This document shows positions 1 to 6,490 of a stretch of 20,055 bases of DNA, piece after piece. How positions within the stretch are numbered: position 1 is the stretch's first letter; each line of letters starts with the position of its first letter. The stretch spans positions 1-20,055 of the forward strand of contig JAHEOI010000190.1 of assembly GCA_018610125.1 (NCBI GenBank), written 5' to 3'. This DNA is from Verrucomicrobiota bacterium. GTDB taxonomy: Bacteria > Verrucomicrobiota > Verrucomicrobiia > Limisphaerales > JAHEOI01. Below the pieces are notes generated by a model, which saw only the letters and a program-made list of their open reading frames with translations, searched no databases and had not been told where the DNA came from. The translations under genes and the position numbers were made by a program.

Positions 1-40
1 GCTGTCCTGTCACGTTTCTTCCAGTATTCTGATCCGCCAA
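1..40 (-). CDS. rpsE: 30S ribosomal protein S5, N-terminal fragment
   Basis: Only the first 13 codons are in the window and the gene runs off the left edge. The reading frame opens at a TTG at 40-38 and has no stop. The encoded start, LADQNTGRNVTGQ with the first residue read as Met, is too short and variable to prove S5 by itself. The call rests on position: rpsE follows rplR in almost every bacterial spc operon. TTG is preferred because a strong ribosome binding site lies 8 nt upstream and no ATG is available. An in-frame GTG at 13-11 is the alternative. S5 belongs to the 30S subunit and contributes to decoding fidelity. Confidence 0.6.
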   Translation of the reverse strand, partial: MADQNTGRNVTGQ

Positions 41-47
41 GGTTCAG

Positions 48-58
48 TCTCCTTCCTT
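48..58 (-). promoter_or_regulatory. Shine-Dalgarno site for rpsE
   Basis: The minus strand reads AAGGAAGGAGA, a near-perfect match to the anti-Shine-Dalgarno tail. GGAG is separated from the TTG at 40-38 by 8 nt, a normal spacing. This site decides the choice of the TTG start for rpsE. Confidence 0.65.
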
Positions 59-69
59 AAAAATCCTCT

Positions 70-435
70 CTAAAATTCCAAACCGTTCTCGCGCGCCGCA
101 TCGGCCAATGCTTTCACTTTCCCATGATATTGGGCCCCGCGCCGGTCGAACACCACTTTATCGATTCCTTGACTCTTGGCTACCTCCGCGGCGTTGCCGC
201 CAATCTGAGTGGCACTGGCAACATTGGCGGCCAGCTTATCGCGATTGGAAAGCGTTTTGCTCCGGGTCGAGGTCGCCCCCAGAGTCTTGCCTGCTTCATC
301 GTCGATGAACTGGACGTAAATATTCTTGCCACTAAAAGTGACGCTCATGCGGGGGCGCTCTTTCGTGCCCACGATCCGCTTGCGTATTCGCCAACGTCTC
401 CGCTTTAAAAGATCTCGCTTCTTCTCAGTCTTCAT
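70..435 (-). CDS. rplR: 50S ribosomal protein L18
   Basis: The 121-residue product matches L18 in length and pattern. It has a basic N-terminus (KKRDLLKRRRWRIRKRI, about residues 5-21), the RPRMSVTFSGKNIYVQFIDD strand region (about 28-47) and the C-terminal signature VVFDRRGAQYHGKVKALADAARENGLEF. L18 is a 5S rRNA-binding protein that, with L5, places 5S rRNA in the central protuberance of the large subunit. The ATG is preceded by AAGGA with 3 nt spacing. It lies between rplF and rpsE as in the canonical spc operon. The 111-bp gap upstream is unusually long for this cluster and holds two hairpins and a possible leader ORF. Confidence 0.97.
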   Translation of the reverse strand: MKTEKKRDLLKRRRWRIRKRIVGTKERPRMSVTFSGKNIYVQFIDDEAGKTLGATSTRSKTLSNRDKLAANVASATQIGGNAAEVAKSQGIDKVVFDRRGAQYHGKVKALADAARENGLEF

Positions 436-445
436 TGTTCCTTAG

Positions 446-463
446 CCACGGTTTTTGCCGTGG
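446..463 (-). promoter_or_regulatory. Hairpin just upstream of rplR
   Basis: A perfect 6-bp inverted repeat, CCACGG / CCGTGG, encloses a CAAAAA loop on the minus strand. It ends 10 nt before the rplR start codon and sits directly ahead of its ribosome binding site. No T-tract follows, so it is not a terminator. A role in modulating rplR initiation or RNA processing is possible but not shown. Confidence 0.45.
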
Positions 464-481
464 TCTCTTTTATGTTTATCG

Positions 482-514
482 CTATCCTGAAAAGAACCAG
501 GCGCGAGCCGCCAT
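482..514 (-). CDS. Possible 10-residue leader ORF upstream of rplR
   Basis: An ATG at 514-512 opens a frame encoding MAARAWFFSG and ends at TAG (484-482). AAGGG lies about 7 nt before the ATG, a plausible ribosome binding site. The ORF begins inside the 500-523 hairpin, so translation would disrupt that structure. No homolog is known to me. So short a frame can easily arise by chance, so it is offered as a candidate only. Confidence 0.2.
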   Translation of the reverse strand: MAARAWFFSG

Positions 515-523
515 GACCGCGCC
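500..523 (-). promoter_or_regulatory. GC-rich hairpin in the rplF-rplR gap
   Basis: GGCGCG / CGCGCC forms a perfect 6-bp stem around a 12-nt loop, extendable by a G-T pair. On the minus strand TGGTTCTTTTC follows, an interrupted T-tract, so it could be a weak terminator or attenuator. It overlaps the start of the possible leader ORF at 482-514. Confidence 0.35.
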
Positions 524-546
524 CTTTAAGCCGTTTCCGGTAGATT

Positions 547-1083
547 TTATTTGACCGACTTGCCCTCTTTGCGCAAGACCTTCTCCTCGGCGTAGCGAAC
601 CCCTTTGGCCTTGTAGGGCTCCACCGGGTACAGGTTCCGGATTTCGGCCGCCACCCTTCCGACCACTTCCTTGTCCGGTCCCTCGATCGTAATCTTGGTG
701 TTCTCGGCGACCGATACCTGGACCTGTTCGGGGATCGGATAAACCGAAGGATGGGAATACCCCAGGTGCATCCTCAATGTGTTCCCTTCCACAGAGGCTC
801 GAAAACCGACCCCGTTCAGCTCCAATCTTCGGGTAAATCCCTGGCTCACGCCCGTGACCAAATTATTCAACAGCGTGCGGCTGAGCCCATGCAACGACTT
901 AGACCGGTCATGGTTGTCCGGCCGTTGCACCTTCAGTTGAGATCCCTCCATGACCGGCTTAATCGGTTCCGCCACGGTCATTTGGAGCTTCCCTTTCGGT
1001 CCCTCCGCCGCAACCCGTTGTCCATCCACCTCGACCTTCACTTGCGAAGGAATCTCAATCGGCAGCACTCCAATTCTTGACAT
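547..1083 (-). CDS. rplF: 50S ribosomal protein L6
   Basis: The 178-residue product is the standard bacterial L6 length. It starts MSRIGVLPIEIP and carries the two repeated L6 domains. The signature GPDKEVVGRVAAEIRNLYPV lies near residues 134-153, followed by EPYKAKGVRYAEE. L6 binds 23S rRNA helix 97 near the sarcin-ricin loop and the factor-binding site. The gene lies 24 bp after rpsH. A purine-rich GAGGAAGAG sits rather far upstream, about 13 nt from the ATG. Nothing looks truncated. Confidence 0.97.
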   Translation of the reverse strand: MSRIGVLPIEIPSQVKVEVDGQRVAAEGPKGKLQMTVAEPIKPVMEGSQLKVQRPDNHDRSKSLHGLSRTLLNNLVTGVSQGFTRRLELNGVGFRASVEGNTLRMHLGYSHPSVYPIPEQVQVSVAENTKITIEGPDKEVVGRVAAEIRNLYPVEPYKAKGVRYAEEKVLRKEGKSVK

Positions 1084-1107
1084 ATCGCTTTTAACTCTCT
1101 TCCTCGA

Positions 1108-1494
1108 TTACCAGACGTAGCACAGCACTTCACCACCGAGATTCCGCTTCCGCGCCTCGGCCCCCCGCATCACTCCGTGTGAGGTCGAGATGATCGAATC
1201 GCCCATTCCACCCAGCACGCGAGGGACTTCTCGAGCACCGACATATTGTCGCAACCCGGGCCGACTGACGCGTTTCAAATTCTGTATAACCTCCCGGCGC
1301 CCGACGTATTTGAGCTGAACTTTGAGTGTCTTCTTTTCCTCTCCCTCGACCCACCAGTCCGCGATGTAGCCCTCGTCCTTTAGGATTCGCGCAATGCTTT
1401 CCTTCAGCTTGGAGTGCGGGATCTCGACGTCGTCCAACAAAGCCCGGCTTCCGTTTCGAATCCGGGTCAACATATCCGCTATAGGATCATTCAT
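1108..1494 (-). CDS. rpsH: 30S ribosomal protein S8
   Basis: The 128-residue product begins MNDPIADMLTRIRNG and ends with the hallmark EARKRNLGGEVLCYVW. The ISTSHGVM rRNA-binding loop precedes that tail. S8 binds 16S rRNA helix 21 and organises the central domain of the 30S subunit. In E. coli it also represses the spc operon by binding mRNA near the L5 start; no such site was recognised here by eye. The start codon is 5 nt after the rpsN stop, with only a weak GGTAAG ahead of it, so translational coupling is likely. Confidence 0.97.
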   Translation of the reverse strand: MNDPIADMLTRIRNGSRALLDDVEIPHSKLKESIARILKDEGYIADWWVEGEEKKTLKVQLKYVGRREVIQNLKRVSRPGLRQYVGAREVPRVLGGMGDSIISTSHGVMRGAEARKRNLGGEVLCYVW

Positions 1495-1499
1495 AGCGC

Positions 1500-1769
1500 T
1501 TACCAGCTTCCCTTATAGACTCCGGGGATGAGTCCGTTCAACGCCGCTTCCCGGAAAGCGAGGCGAGAACACCCAAACTTCCGCAGATAGGCGTGGCGAC
1601 GCCCTGTTACCTTGCATCGGTTCACAACGCGTACCGGGCTGGCATCGCGCGGAAGCTTGGCCAGTGCTTCATAATCGCCGCGGGCTTTAAGCTCGGCCCG
1701 CATCGCTGCGTATTTCCGTACCGTCGCTTCTTTTCGTTTATTCCGTTCAATCCAGGCTTTCTTTCCCAT
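1500..1769 (-). CDS. rpsN: 30S ribosomal protein S14, long zinc-free type
   Basis: The 89-residue protein reads MGKKAWIERNKRKE at the start and ends EAALNGLIPGVYKGSW. The core RCKVTGRRHAYLRKFGCSR lies near residues 51-69. It has two cysteines but no pair of CxxC motifs, so it is the long form that does not bind zinc, as in E. coli. S14 assembles late in the 30S head next to S3 and S10. It is separated from rplE by 4 nt and has no clear Shine-Dalgarno site, which suggests coupled translation. Confidence 0.96.
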   Translation of the reverse strand: MGKKAWIERNKRKEATVRKYAAMRAELKARGDYEALAKLPRDASPVRVVNRCKVTGRRHAYLRKFGCSRLAFREAALNGLIPGVYKGSW

Positions 1770-1773
1770 AGGA

Positions 1774-2319
1774 CTACTTTCGCTCAGTAAATGGCATTCC
1801 CAACATTTTCAAAAGGTCAAATGCTTCGTTATCACTCTCGGCCGTGGTCACAAAGGTAATATCCATCCCCTGTTGCCGCTTGACCTTATCGAGCTCGATC
1901 TCCGGAAAAATGGTTTGGTCCGAAACCCCGAGAGAATAGTTGCCCCGTCCATCAAAGGCACGAGGCGAAATCCCACGGAAATCCCGGATCCTCGGGAGGG
2001 CGGCGGTGACCAGTCGATCAAGGAACTCGTACATCCCTTCCCGGCGCAACGTCACGCGGCATCCGATCGGCTGCCCTTTGCGAACCTTGAACTGCGAAAC
2101 GCTCTTGCGGGCCTTGTTCAGCATCGGCTTACGCCCGGTAATGAGCGAGAGCTCCTTTGAGGCGTCCTCCAGCGCCCCCTTTTCCAGGCTCGCACTGACG
2201 CCCATATGAACGATAATCTTCTCGAGGTAGGGGACCTGATGGACGTTCTGATAGCTCCACTTCTCCACCAATGCCGGCTTTACCGAGTCTACGTATTTAC
2301 GATAAAAGCGAGTTTCCAT
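1774..2319 (-). CDS. rplE: 50S ribosomal protein L5
   Basis: The 181-residue product has the normal L5 length. Recognisable segments are NVHQVPYLEKIIVHMGVSAS (about 25-44), the ITGRKPMLNKARKSV stretch and RDFRGISPRAFDGRGNYSLG. The FPEIELD and MDITFVTTA motifs lie towards the C-terminus. L5 binds 5S rRNA and helix 84 of 23S rRNA and contacts the P-site tRNA in the central protuberance. The ATG is 26 bp after the rplX stop. AAGGG is present but about 13 nt away. Confidence 0.97.
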   Translation of the reverse strand: METRFYRKYVDSVKPALVEKWSYQNVHQVPYLEKIIVHMGVSASLEKGALEDASKELSLITGRKPMLNKARKSVSQFKVRKGQPIGCRVTLRREGMYEFLDRLVTAALPRIRDFRGISPRAFDGRGNYSLGVSDQTIFPEIELDKVKRQQGMDITFVTTAESDNEAFDLLKMLGMPFTERK

Positions 2320-2345
2320 AATTCTATTTCGAGCCCTTCAACCGC

Positions 2346-2606
2346 TTAGCCCTGATTCGCGGAGTGGCGTGCGTCGTCCTCAGTGACCAGTGCCACATTG
2401 GAAATATGAACAGAGCCCTCCCTTTCAGCAATCGCTCCTTCCGGGTTCTGCTGGTTCTTCTTAATATGCTTCTTGATGAGATTCAGTCCTTCCACAATCA
2501 CGCGATTCTTCTTGGGAAGGAATTTCAATATCCGGCCTTGCTTGCCTCGATCCTTACCGACAAGCACCACCACTTCATCATCCCGCTTCAATTTCCGCTT
2601 CGCCAT
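2346..2606 (-). CDS. rplX: 50S ribosomal protein L24, short form
   Basis: L24 starts folding of 23S rRNA and lies beside the polypeptide exit. The N-terminal KOW motif is clear: RDDEVVVLVGKDRGKQGRIL (about residues 8-27), followed by VIVEGLNLIKKHIKK and the SNVALV strand. The protein is only 86 residues, against about 104 in E. coli, because it stops soon after SNVALV. The usual tail with a GFRFEDGKKVR-like segment is missing. The 26 bp before rplE cannot encode it in any frame, so this is a short form and not a recent frameshift. AAGG stands 4 nt before the ATG. Confidence 0.94.
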   Translation of the reverse strand: MAKRKLKRDDEVVVLVGKDRGKQGRILKFLPKKNRVIVEGLNLIKKHIKKNQQNPEGAIAEREGSVHISNVALVTEDDARHSANQG

Positions 2607-2612
2607 AAAACC

Positions 2613-2978
2613 TTAGATGACTTCCGGCGCCAGAGAGACGATCTTCATGAACCGCTTCTGTCGCAATTCCCTTGGGATCGGCCCGAATATCCGGGTGCCC
2701 CGGGGATTGTTTTCCTTGTCCAGAATCACAATTGCGTTCGAGTCAAACCGCAAATAAGAGCCGTCGTTGCGCCGCACTCCCTTCTTGGTGCGGACAATGA
2801 CCGCATTCACGACCTCGCCCCTCTTGACGACACCGTCGGGCGCCGCCTCTTTAATATGCACCTTAATGATGTCGCCAATGCGGCCGTATTCCTGGTTTCC
2901 GCCCAGGACACGAATGGTACGGGCCCGCTTTGCCCCTGAATTGTCCGTCACGTGACAGCTTGATAACAGTCGTAACAT
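2613..2978 (-). CDS. rplN: 50S ribosomal protein L14
   Basis: The 121-residue product contains the L14 signatures DNSGAKRARTIRVLGG (about 12-27), GDIIKVHIKEAAPDG, VVNAVIVRTKKGVRR and GTRIFGPIPRELR. L14 lies at the subunit interface, forms bridges with 16S rRNA and is the docking site for the silencing factor RsfS. The first residues, MLRLLSSCHVT, are less typical than the usual MIQ..T.L.VAD start. There is no better start, and AGAGGATTGGAG precedes the ATG. It opens the spc segment, 36 bp after rpsQ, with no visible promoter in the gap. Confidence 0.97.
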   Translation of the reverse strand: MLRLLSSCHVTDNSGAKRARTIRVLGGNQEYGRIGDIIKVHIKEAAPDGVVKRGEVVNAVIVRTKKGVRRNDGSYLRFDSNAIVILDKENNPRGTRIFGPIPRELRQKRFMKIVSLAPEVI

Positions 2979-3014
2979 ATCTCCAATCCTCTTTCGATCT
3001 CCCGTAATCGCGAC

Positions 3015-3323
3015 CTAGGCAGCATTGGAGCTTGGTTGCTCCTCCGCACCCAACACTTCAGCGACGCGCCATCGCTTCAATTTGGAGTAAGGCCTGGTCT
3101 CCATAATGCGGACCCAATCCCCCGCCTTGGCCTGGTTCTCCTCGTCGTGCGCGTAGTAATGCTTATAGCTCTTGACGACCTTGCCAAATCGGCGATGAAC
3201 GTAATGTCGTCGCACTCGCACGACAATCGTCTTCTGCATTTTGCTCGAAAGAACCTGTCCGGTCGTTTCCTTCCGACGGTTGCGGGCGACTTTCTCTTGG
3301 TTTGAAGCGTTCATTTCAGCCAT
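3015..3323 (-). CDS. rpsQ: 30S ribosomal protein S17
   Basis: S17 binds the 5' domain of 16S rRNA. The OB-fold core runs from TTGQVLSSKMQKTIVVRVRR (about residues 20-39) through YKHYYAHDEEN to GDWVRIMETRPYSKLKRWRV. At 102 residues it is longer than E. coli S17 (84). The extra residues are an N-terminal stretch of about 15 and a short acidic tail ending SSNAA. The ATG at 3323 has a weak ribosome binding site. The ATG at codon 4 (3314) is an alternative start that would shorten the extension only slightly. It follows rpmC by 8 nt. Confidence 0.95.
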   Translation of the reverse strand: MAEMNASNQEKVARNRRKETTGQVLSSKMQKTIVVRVRRHYVHRRFGKVVKSYKHYYAHDEENQAKAGDWVRIMETRPYSKLKRWRVAEVLGAEEQPSSNAA

Positions 3324-3331
3324 ACACTCAG

Positions 3332-3532
3332 TTAGCGATTCCGTTCCTTTTGCATTTGCGTTACTCGGGTCTTCACTCGGGCGATGTCTCGGCGCAACGT
3401 CCGCATGCGAGCCGGTTTTTCCAACTGAGCACTGGCTTGTTGTAGGCGCAGGTTAAACAATTCCCGTCGCAGCTCCCGCTCTTTCGCGACCAGTTCGGCC
3501 GCCGTTAAATCTCTTACTTCGGACATTTTCAT
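3332..3532 (-). CDS. rpmC: 50S ribosomal protein L29
   Basis: The 66-residue, mostly helical protein has the L29 core LRRELFNLRLQQASAQLEKP (about 21-40) followed by RTLRRDIARVKT. L29 sits by the exit tunnel next to L23 and helps form the docking site for SRP and trigger factor. The first ATG is preferred because GGGAGG lies 9 nt upstream; the Met at codon 3 would be poorly spaced. It lies between rplP and rpsQ, as in the standard S10 operon. Confidence 0.96.
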   Translation of the reverse strand: MKMSEVRDLTAAELVAKERELRRELFNLRLQQASAQLEKPARMRTLRRDIARVKTRVTQMQKERNR

Positions 3533-3547
3533 AATCGAATGCCTCCC

Positions 3548-3967
3548 TCAGCTCATCCCACGTCTCGAAACAAACTTTGTCTTCACCGGCAACTTGTTCG
3601 CCGCGAGCCGCATTCCCTCTCGGGCTACTGATTCCGAGACGCCGTCGACTTCGAAAAGCACATTGGCCGGACGCACCACCGCCACCCATCCTTCAACAGG
3701 GCCTTTCCCTTTGCCCATTCGGGTCTCAAGCGGCTTCTTCGTGAATGACTTGTCCGGAAAAACTCGGATCCAAACCTTGCCACGCCGTTTCATAAAACGC
3801 GTAATGGCAATTCGCGCGGCCTCGATAACCTTTGTATCCAACCAACACCGGTCAAGGGCCTGCAGCCCAAACTCACCAAACGACACTTTGTTCCCGCGTG
3901 CCGCAGTACCCGAGATGTTGCCGCGCTGCATCTTGCGGTACTTCACCTTACTTGGCATCATCGGCAT
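3548..3967 (-). CDS. rplP: 50S ribosomal protein L16
   Basis: The 139-residue product starts MPMMPSKVKYRK and contains RGNISGTAARGNKVSFGEFG (about 15-34), RGKVWIRVFPDKSFTKKPLE and RMGKGKGPVEGWVAVVRPAN. These are the core L16 motifs. L16 contacts the A-site tRNA elbow and is needed late in 50S assembly. The ATG has GGAGGT 5 nt upstream, one of the best ribosome binding sites in the cluster. A hairpin spanning the rpsC stop lies in the 42-bp gap before it. Confidence 0.97.
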   Translation of the reverse strand: MPMMPSKVKYRKMQRGNISGTAARGNKVSFGEFGLQALDRCWLDTKVIEAARIAITRFMKRRGKVWIRVFPDKSFTKKPLETRMGKGKGPVEGWVAVVRPANVLFEVDGVSESVAREGMRLAANKLPVKTKFVSRRGMS

Positions 3968-3985
3968 AATTGACCTCCGTCTCTC

Positions 3986-4013
3986 TTAATGGTTAACTCC
4001 TCGCGGCCATTAA
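3986..4013 (-). promoter_or_regulatory. Hairpin spanning the rpsC stop codon
   Basis: TTAATGG / CCATTAA is a perfect 7-bp inverted repeat with a 14-nt loop on the minus strand. The TAA inside the first arm is the rpsC stop codon, so ribosomes finishing S3 would melt the stem. No T-tract follows. It lies 18 nt before the rplP start. Function is unknown. Confidence 0.35.
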
Positions 4014-4684
4014 CTCGTCGCGGCCACGGTGCTCTCTGCTTGGGCCTCGCCCCCCTCGGCTTGCATCTCGCCTTTGCAGATCCAGCACTTGACTCCCAAC
4101 GTGCCGGAGAGCGTCTTCGCCTCCGAAAACCCGTAATCGATGTTGGCCCGCAGTGTGTGCAACGGCACTCGGCCCTGGTGGTACTTCTCGACACGGGCCA
4201 GCTCCGACCCTCCAAGACGGCCCGCACAACGCAGCTTTATTCCTTCCGCGCCGAAATCCATCGCTGTCTGGAGCGCTTTCTTCATTGCTCGCCGAAAGGA
4301 AATCCGCCGTTCCAATTGCAGCGCGATGTTCTCGGCCACCAATTGGGCGTTGGTCTCCGGGGATTTCACCTCTTGAATATCCACATAAATCTCCTTGCCG
4401 GTGATCCGACCGAGCTCATCCTTGATCCGATCGATCTCGGCGCCTTTTCGTCCAATCACCACGCCGGGACGCGCGGTATAAATCGTGATGCGACAACGAC
4501 TTGCAGCCCGTTCGATTCGGACTTTGGGAACCGATGCCGATTCCAGCTTTTTATTCAGATATCGCCGGATCTCGTTATCCTCGGTGAGCAGCCTTCCGAA
4601 ATCTTTCTTGGGAGCAAACCAGCGAGAATGCCATTCCCGGGTGACAGGTAATCTAAATCCTATTGGGTTGACTTTTTGGCCCAT
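4010..4684 (-). CDS. rpsC: 30S ribosomal protein S3
   Basis: S3 lines the mRNA entry channel and, with S4 and S5, provides ribosomal helicase activity. The start at 4684 gives 224 residues beginning MGQKVNPIGFRLP, the family's invariant N-terminus. An upstream in-frame ATG at 4732 would add 16 residues overlapping rplV and is rejected. The KH domain is seen in ARPGVVIGRKGAEIDRIKDE, followed by EIYVDIQEVKSPE. The C-terminal domain has AMDFGAEGIKLRCAGRLGG and HTLRANIDYGFSEA. The tail is rich in Glu, Ala and Gly. No good Shine-Dalgarno site precedes the ATG, which is 11 nt after the rplV stop, so coupling is likely. Confidence 0.97.
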   Translation of the reverse strand: MGQKVNPIGFRLPVTREWHSRWFAPKKDFGRLLTEDNEIRRYLNKKLESASVPKVRIERAASRCRITIYTARPGVVIGRKGAEIDRIKDELGRITGKEIYVDIQEVKSPETNAQLVAENIALQLERRISFRRAMKKALQTAMDFGAEGIKLRCAGRLGGSELARVEKYHQGRVPLHTLRANIDYGFSEAKTLSGTLGVKCWICKGEMQAEGGEAQAESTVAATS

Positions 4685-4695
4685 AATTCGCGCAT

Positions 4696-5031
4696 CTATG
4701 ATTGATCCGTTAAAGTAATGCTGACATGGCAAGTCCGTTTCAGAATGGGCCCGGCGGAACCGCGAGCCTTGGGCATAAAGCGTTTCATCGTCATTCCCTG
4801 ATTCGCCACGGCTTCTTTAATCTTGAGTCGGTCTGCAGAGAGATTGTTGTTGTTTTGGGCATTCGCAATGGCTGAATGAAGCGTCTTATCGACCCAAAAA
4901 GCCGACTTACGCGGAATTGCCTGCAAAACCGCGCGTGCTTCCAATGCCCCAAGCCCCTGAATCTGACGGGTTACCTCGCGAACCTTCTTCGGCGACATCC
5001 GGACCCTTCTAGTGATCGCATGTACTTCCAT
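4696..5031 (-). CDS. rplV: 50S ribosomal protein L22
   Basis: The 111-residue protein begins MEVHAITRRVRMSPKKVREV and contains LHSAIANAQNNNNL, a typical L22 helix. The extended beta-hairpin that lines the exit tunnel covers roughly residues 80-100 (MTMKRFMPKARGSAGPILKR). No deletion is seen in that loop of the kind linked to macrolide resistance. L22 binds all six 23S rRNA domains and shapes the tunnel constriction together with L4. It follows rpsS by 14 nt, with a purine-rich GAAGAAG upstream. Confidence 0.97.
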   Translation of the reverse strand: MEVHAITRRVRMSPKKVREVTRQIQGLGALEARAVLQAIPRKSAFWVDKTLHSAIANAQNNNNLSADRLKIKEAVANQGMTMKRFMPKARGSAGPILKRTCHVSITLTDQS

Positions 5032-5045
5032 ATAAACTTCTTCGC

Positions 5046-5327
5046 TTATTTCCTCGGTCCTTTCGCCGTGTGAGCACTATGCCCCTTAAACGTCCGCGTG
5101 AACGAAAACTCTCCAAGCTTGTGCCCGACCATGTTCTCGGTCACAAACACATTCGAAAAGTTTTTCCCGTTATGCACCTGGAAAGTATGCCCCACAAACT
5201 CAGGCGTGATCGTTGATCGACGAGACCACGTCCTGATCGGCTTACGCGATTGAGCTTCGTTTTGCTTCTCAATCTTTTCCAATAATTTCGGTTCTACGTA
5301 CGGCCCTTTTTTTAGTGAACGTCCCAT
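5046..5327 (-). CDS. rpsS: 30S ribosomal protein S19
   Basis: The 93-residue product starts MGRSLKKGPYVEPKLLEKIE and contains IRTWSRRSTITPEFVGHTF, followed by VHNGKNFSNVFVTENMVGHKLGEF and FKGHSAHTAKGPRK near the end. These are the standard S19 blocks. S19 sits in the 30S head with S13 and contacts the large subunit and the A-site tRNA. AAGG lies 9 nt before the ATG, and the gap after rplB is 17 nt. Confidence 0.97.
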   Translation of the reverse strand: MGRSLKKGPYVEPKLLEKIEKQNEAQSRKPIRTWSRRSTITPEFVGHTFQVHNGKNFSNVFVTENMVGHKLGEFSFTRTFKGHSAHTAKGPRK

Positions 5328-5344
5328 ATCAGCCAGCCTTACTG

Positions 5345-6184
5345 TTACTTCATCGGTTTGCCATTCCGTCGCACCAGAATGAATCGATCCGAATACTTGC
5401 GGCGTTTTCGTGTTTTCTTACCTTTTGTGACCACACCCCATGGTGTCACCGGGTGGCCACCGCCGGAAGTCCGGCCTTCACCCCCACCCATCGGGTGGTC
5501 AATCGGATTCTTCGCAACGGCCCGCGTCAAAGGACGTCGCCCAAGATGCCGGGAGCGGCCTGCTTTGCCGATCTGGATGTTGACATTTTCCTCATTTCCA
5601 ATCTGCCCGACTGTCGCGTAGCACTCTTCGTTGACCAGCCGGATCTCGTTGGATGGTAATCGGATCTGGGCAAACCCGCCGTCGCGCGACATCAGCACGG
5701 CGGAGCTGCCCGCGGTTCGAACCATTTGGCCTCCACGTCCCGGTTGAAGCTCGATATTGTGGATGACATGACCGGCCGGGATTTTTTTCAACGGCAAGGC
5801 ATTGCCCGCTTCGGGCGCGGCTGTCTCCCCGCTGTAAACCTTCTTACCGACCTCCAGTCCTTTCGGCGCCACGATATACCCTTTTTCGCCATCCTTATAC
5901 TGGAGCAGGGCCAAATGGGCCGTCCGGGTCGGATCATACTCGATTGCAATCACCTCGGCCTCTTCTCCACGCCGCTTCCGCTTGAAATCGACCGTTCTTA
6001 CCTTCTGCTTATGCCCGCCACCGATACCTCGACTCGTGACACGCCCGTAAGAGTTGCGCCCGCCGGTTTTGGTCTTCCTCTTGACCAACCGCTTCTCCGG
6101 CTTCTTCCGGGTCAACTGCCGGCTCGGATAAACGCTCAGGTACCGCAGCGATGGTGTTACTGGTCTGAATGATTTGATCGCCAT
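5345..6184 (-). CDS. rplB: 50S ribosomal protein L2
   Basis: L2 lies near the peptidyl transferase centre, is needed for subunit association, and is among the most conserved ribosomal proteins. The 279-residue product shows GGRNSYGRVTSRGIGGGHKQ (about 42-61), the central RNA-binding domain with VVAPKGLEVG-like IVAPKGLEVG, and the signature NPIDHPMGGGEGRTSGGGHP near residue 230. The His matching E. coli His229 is kept. The second His of the usual HPHGGGEGR is Met, a variant I recall from Bacteroidota and PVC bacteria. AAGGA lies 7 nt before the ATG. The gene follows rplW by 16 nt. Confidence 0.98.
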   Translation of the reverse strand: MAIKSFRPVTPSLRYLSVYPSRQLTRKKPEKRLVKRKTKTGGRNSYGRVTSRGIGGGHKQKVRTVDFKRKRRGEEAEVIAIEYDPTRTAHLALLQYKDGEKGYIVAPKGLEVGKKVYSGETAAPEAGNALPLKKIPAGHVIHNIELQPGRGGQMVRTAGSSAVLMSRDGGFAQIRLPSNEIRLVNEECYATVGQIGNEENVNIQIGKAGRSRHLGRRPLTRAVAKNPIDHPMGGGEGRTSGGGHPVTPWGVVTKGKKTRKRRKYSDRFILVRRNGKPMK

Positions 6185-6200
6185 ATTCGGTTCCTTAAAA

Positions 6201-6482
6201 TTAAGCTAAACTAATGCTGTCTCCTTCTTTCAGCGTGACGATCGCCTTTTTCCAGTCGGAATCCTTGCCGGCGGCCAAGGTAAACTGGCGGCGCTTTTTG
6301 CCACGGACATTCATTGTCTTGACCTTGCGCACGCGGACATCAAACAGGTACTCCACAGCCTGTCGAATTTGGATTTTATTGGCGTGGCGATCGGCCACGA
6401 TAGTGTACTGGTTAAACCGATGCGATTGGGTGGCCCCCTTCTCGGTCATGCGGACTGTCTTGACAACGTCGTAGTAATCCAT
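6201..6482 (-). CDS. rplW: 50S ribosomal protein L23
   Basis: Starting at the ATG at 6482 the product is 93 residues, beginning MDYYDVVKTVRMTEKG. Typical L23 segments are NQYTIVADRHANKIQIRQAV (about 24-43), the FDVRVRKVKTMNVRGKKRR loop and the C-terminal WKKAIVTLKEGDSI. L23 is the main docking site for trigger factor and SRP at the exit tunnel. A longer frame from 6560 overlaps rplD by about 70 bp and adds 26 unconserved residues, so it is rejected. The start is 8 nt after the rplD stop, with a weak ribosome binding site. Confidence 0.96.
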   Translation of the reverse strand: MDYYDVVKTVRMTEKGATQSHRFNQYTIVADRHANKIQIRQAVEYLFDVRVRKVKTMNVRGKKRRQFTLAAGKDSDWKKAIVTLKEGDSISLA

Positions 6483-6490
6483 AATGCGGC

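Noticed and set aside
3993..4010. Five-codon ORF (MAARS) overlapping the rpsC stop
   Set aside because: Too short to support, with no ribosome binding site of its own; it shares its MAAR start with the rplR leader ORF probably by chance.
4685..4732. N-terminal extension of S3 from the ATG at 4732
   Set aside because: MGQKVNPIGFR at 4684 is the invariant S3 N-terminus, and the extension overlaps the end of rplV.
5345..6184. HPMGGGEGR in L2 where E. coli has HPHGGGEGR
   Set aside because: The essential His is retained and the Met variant is, to my knowledge, common in several phyla.
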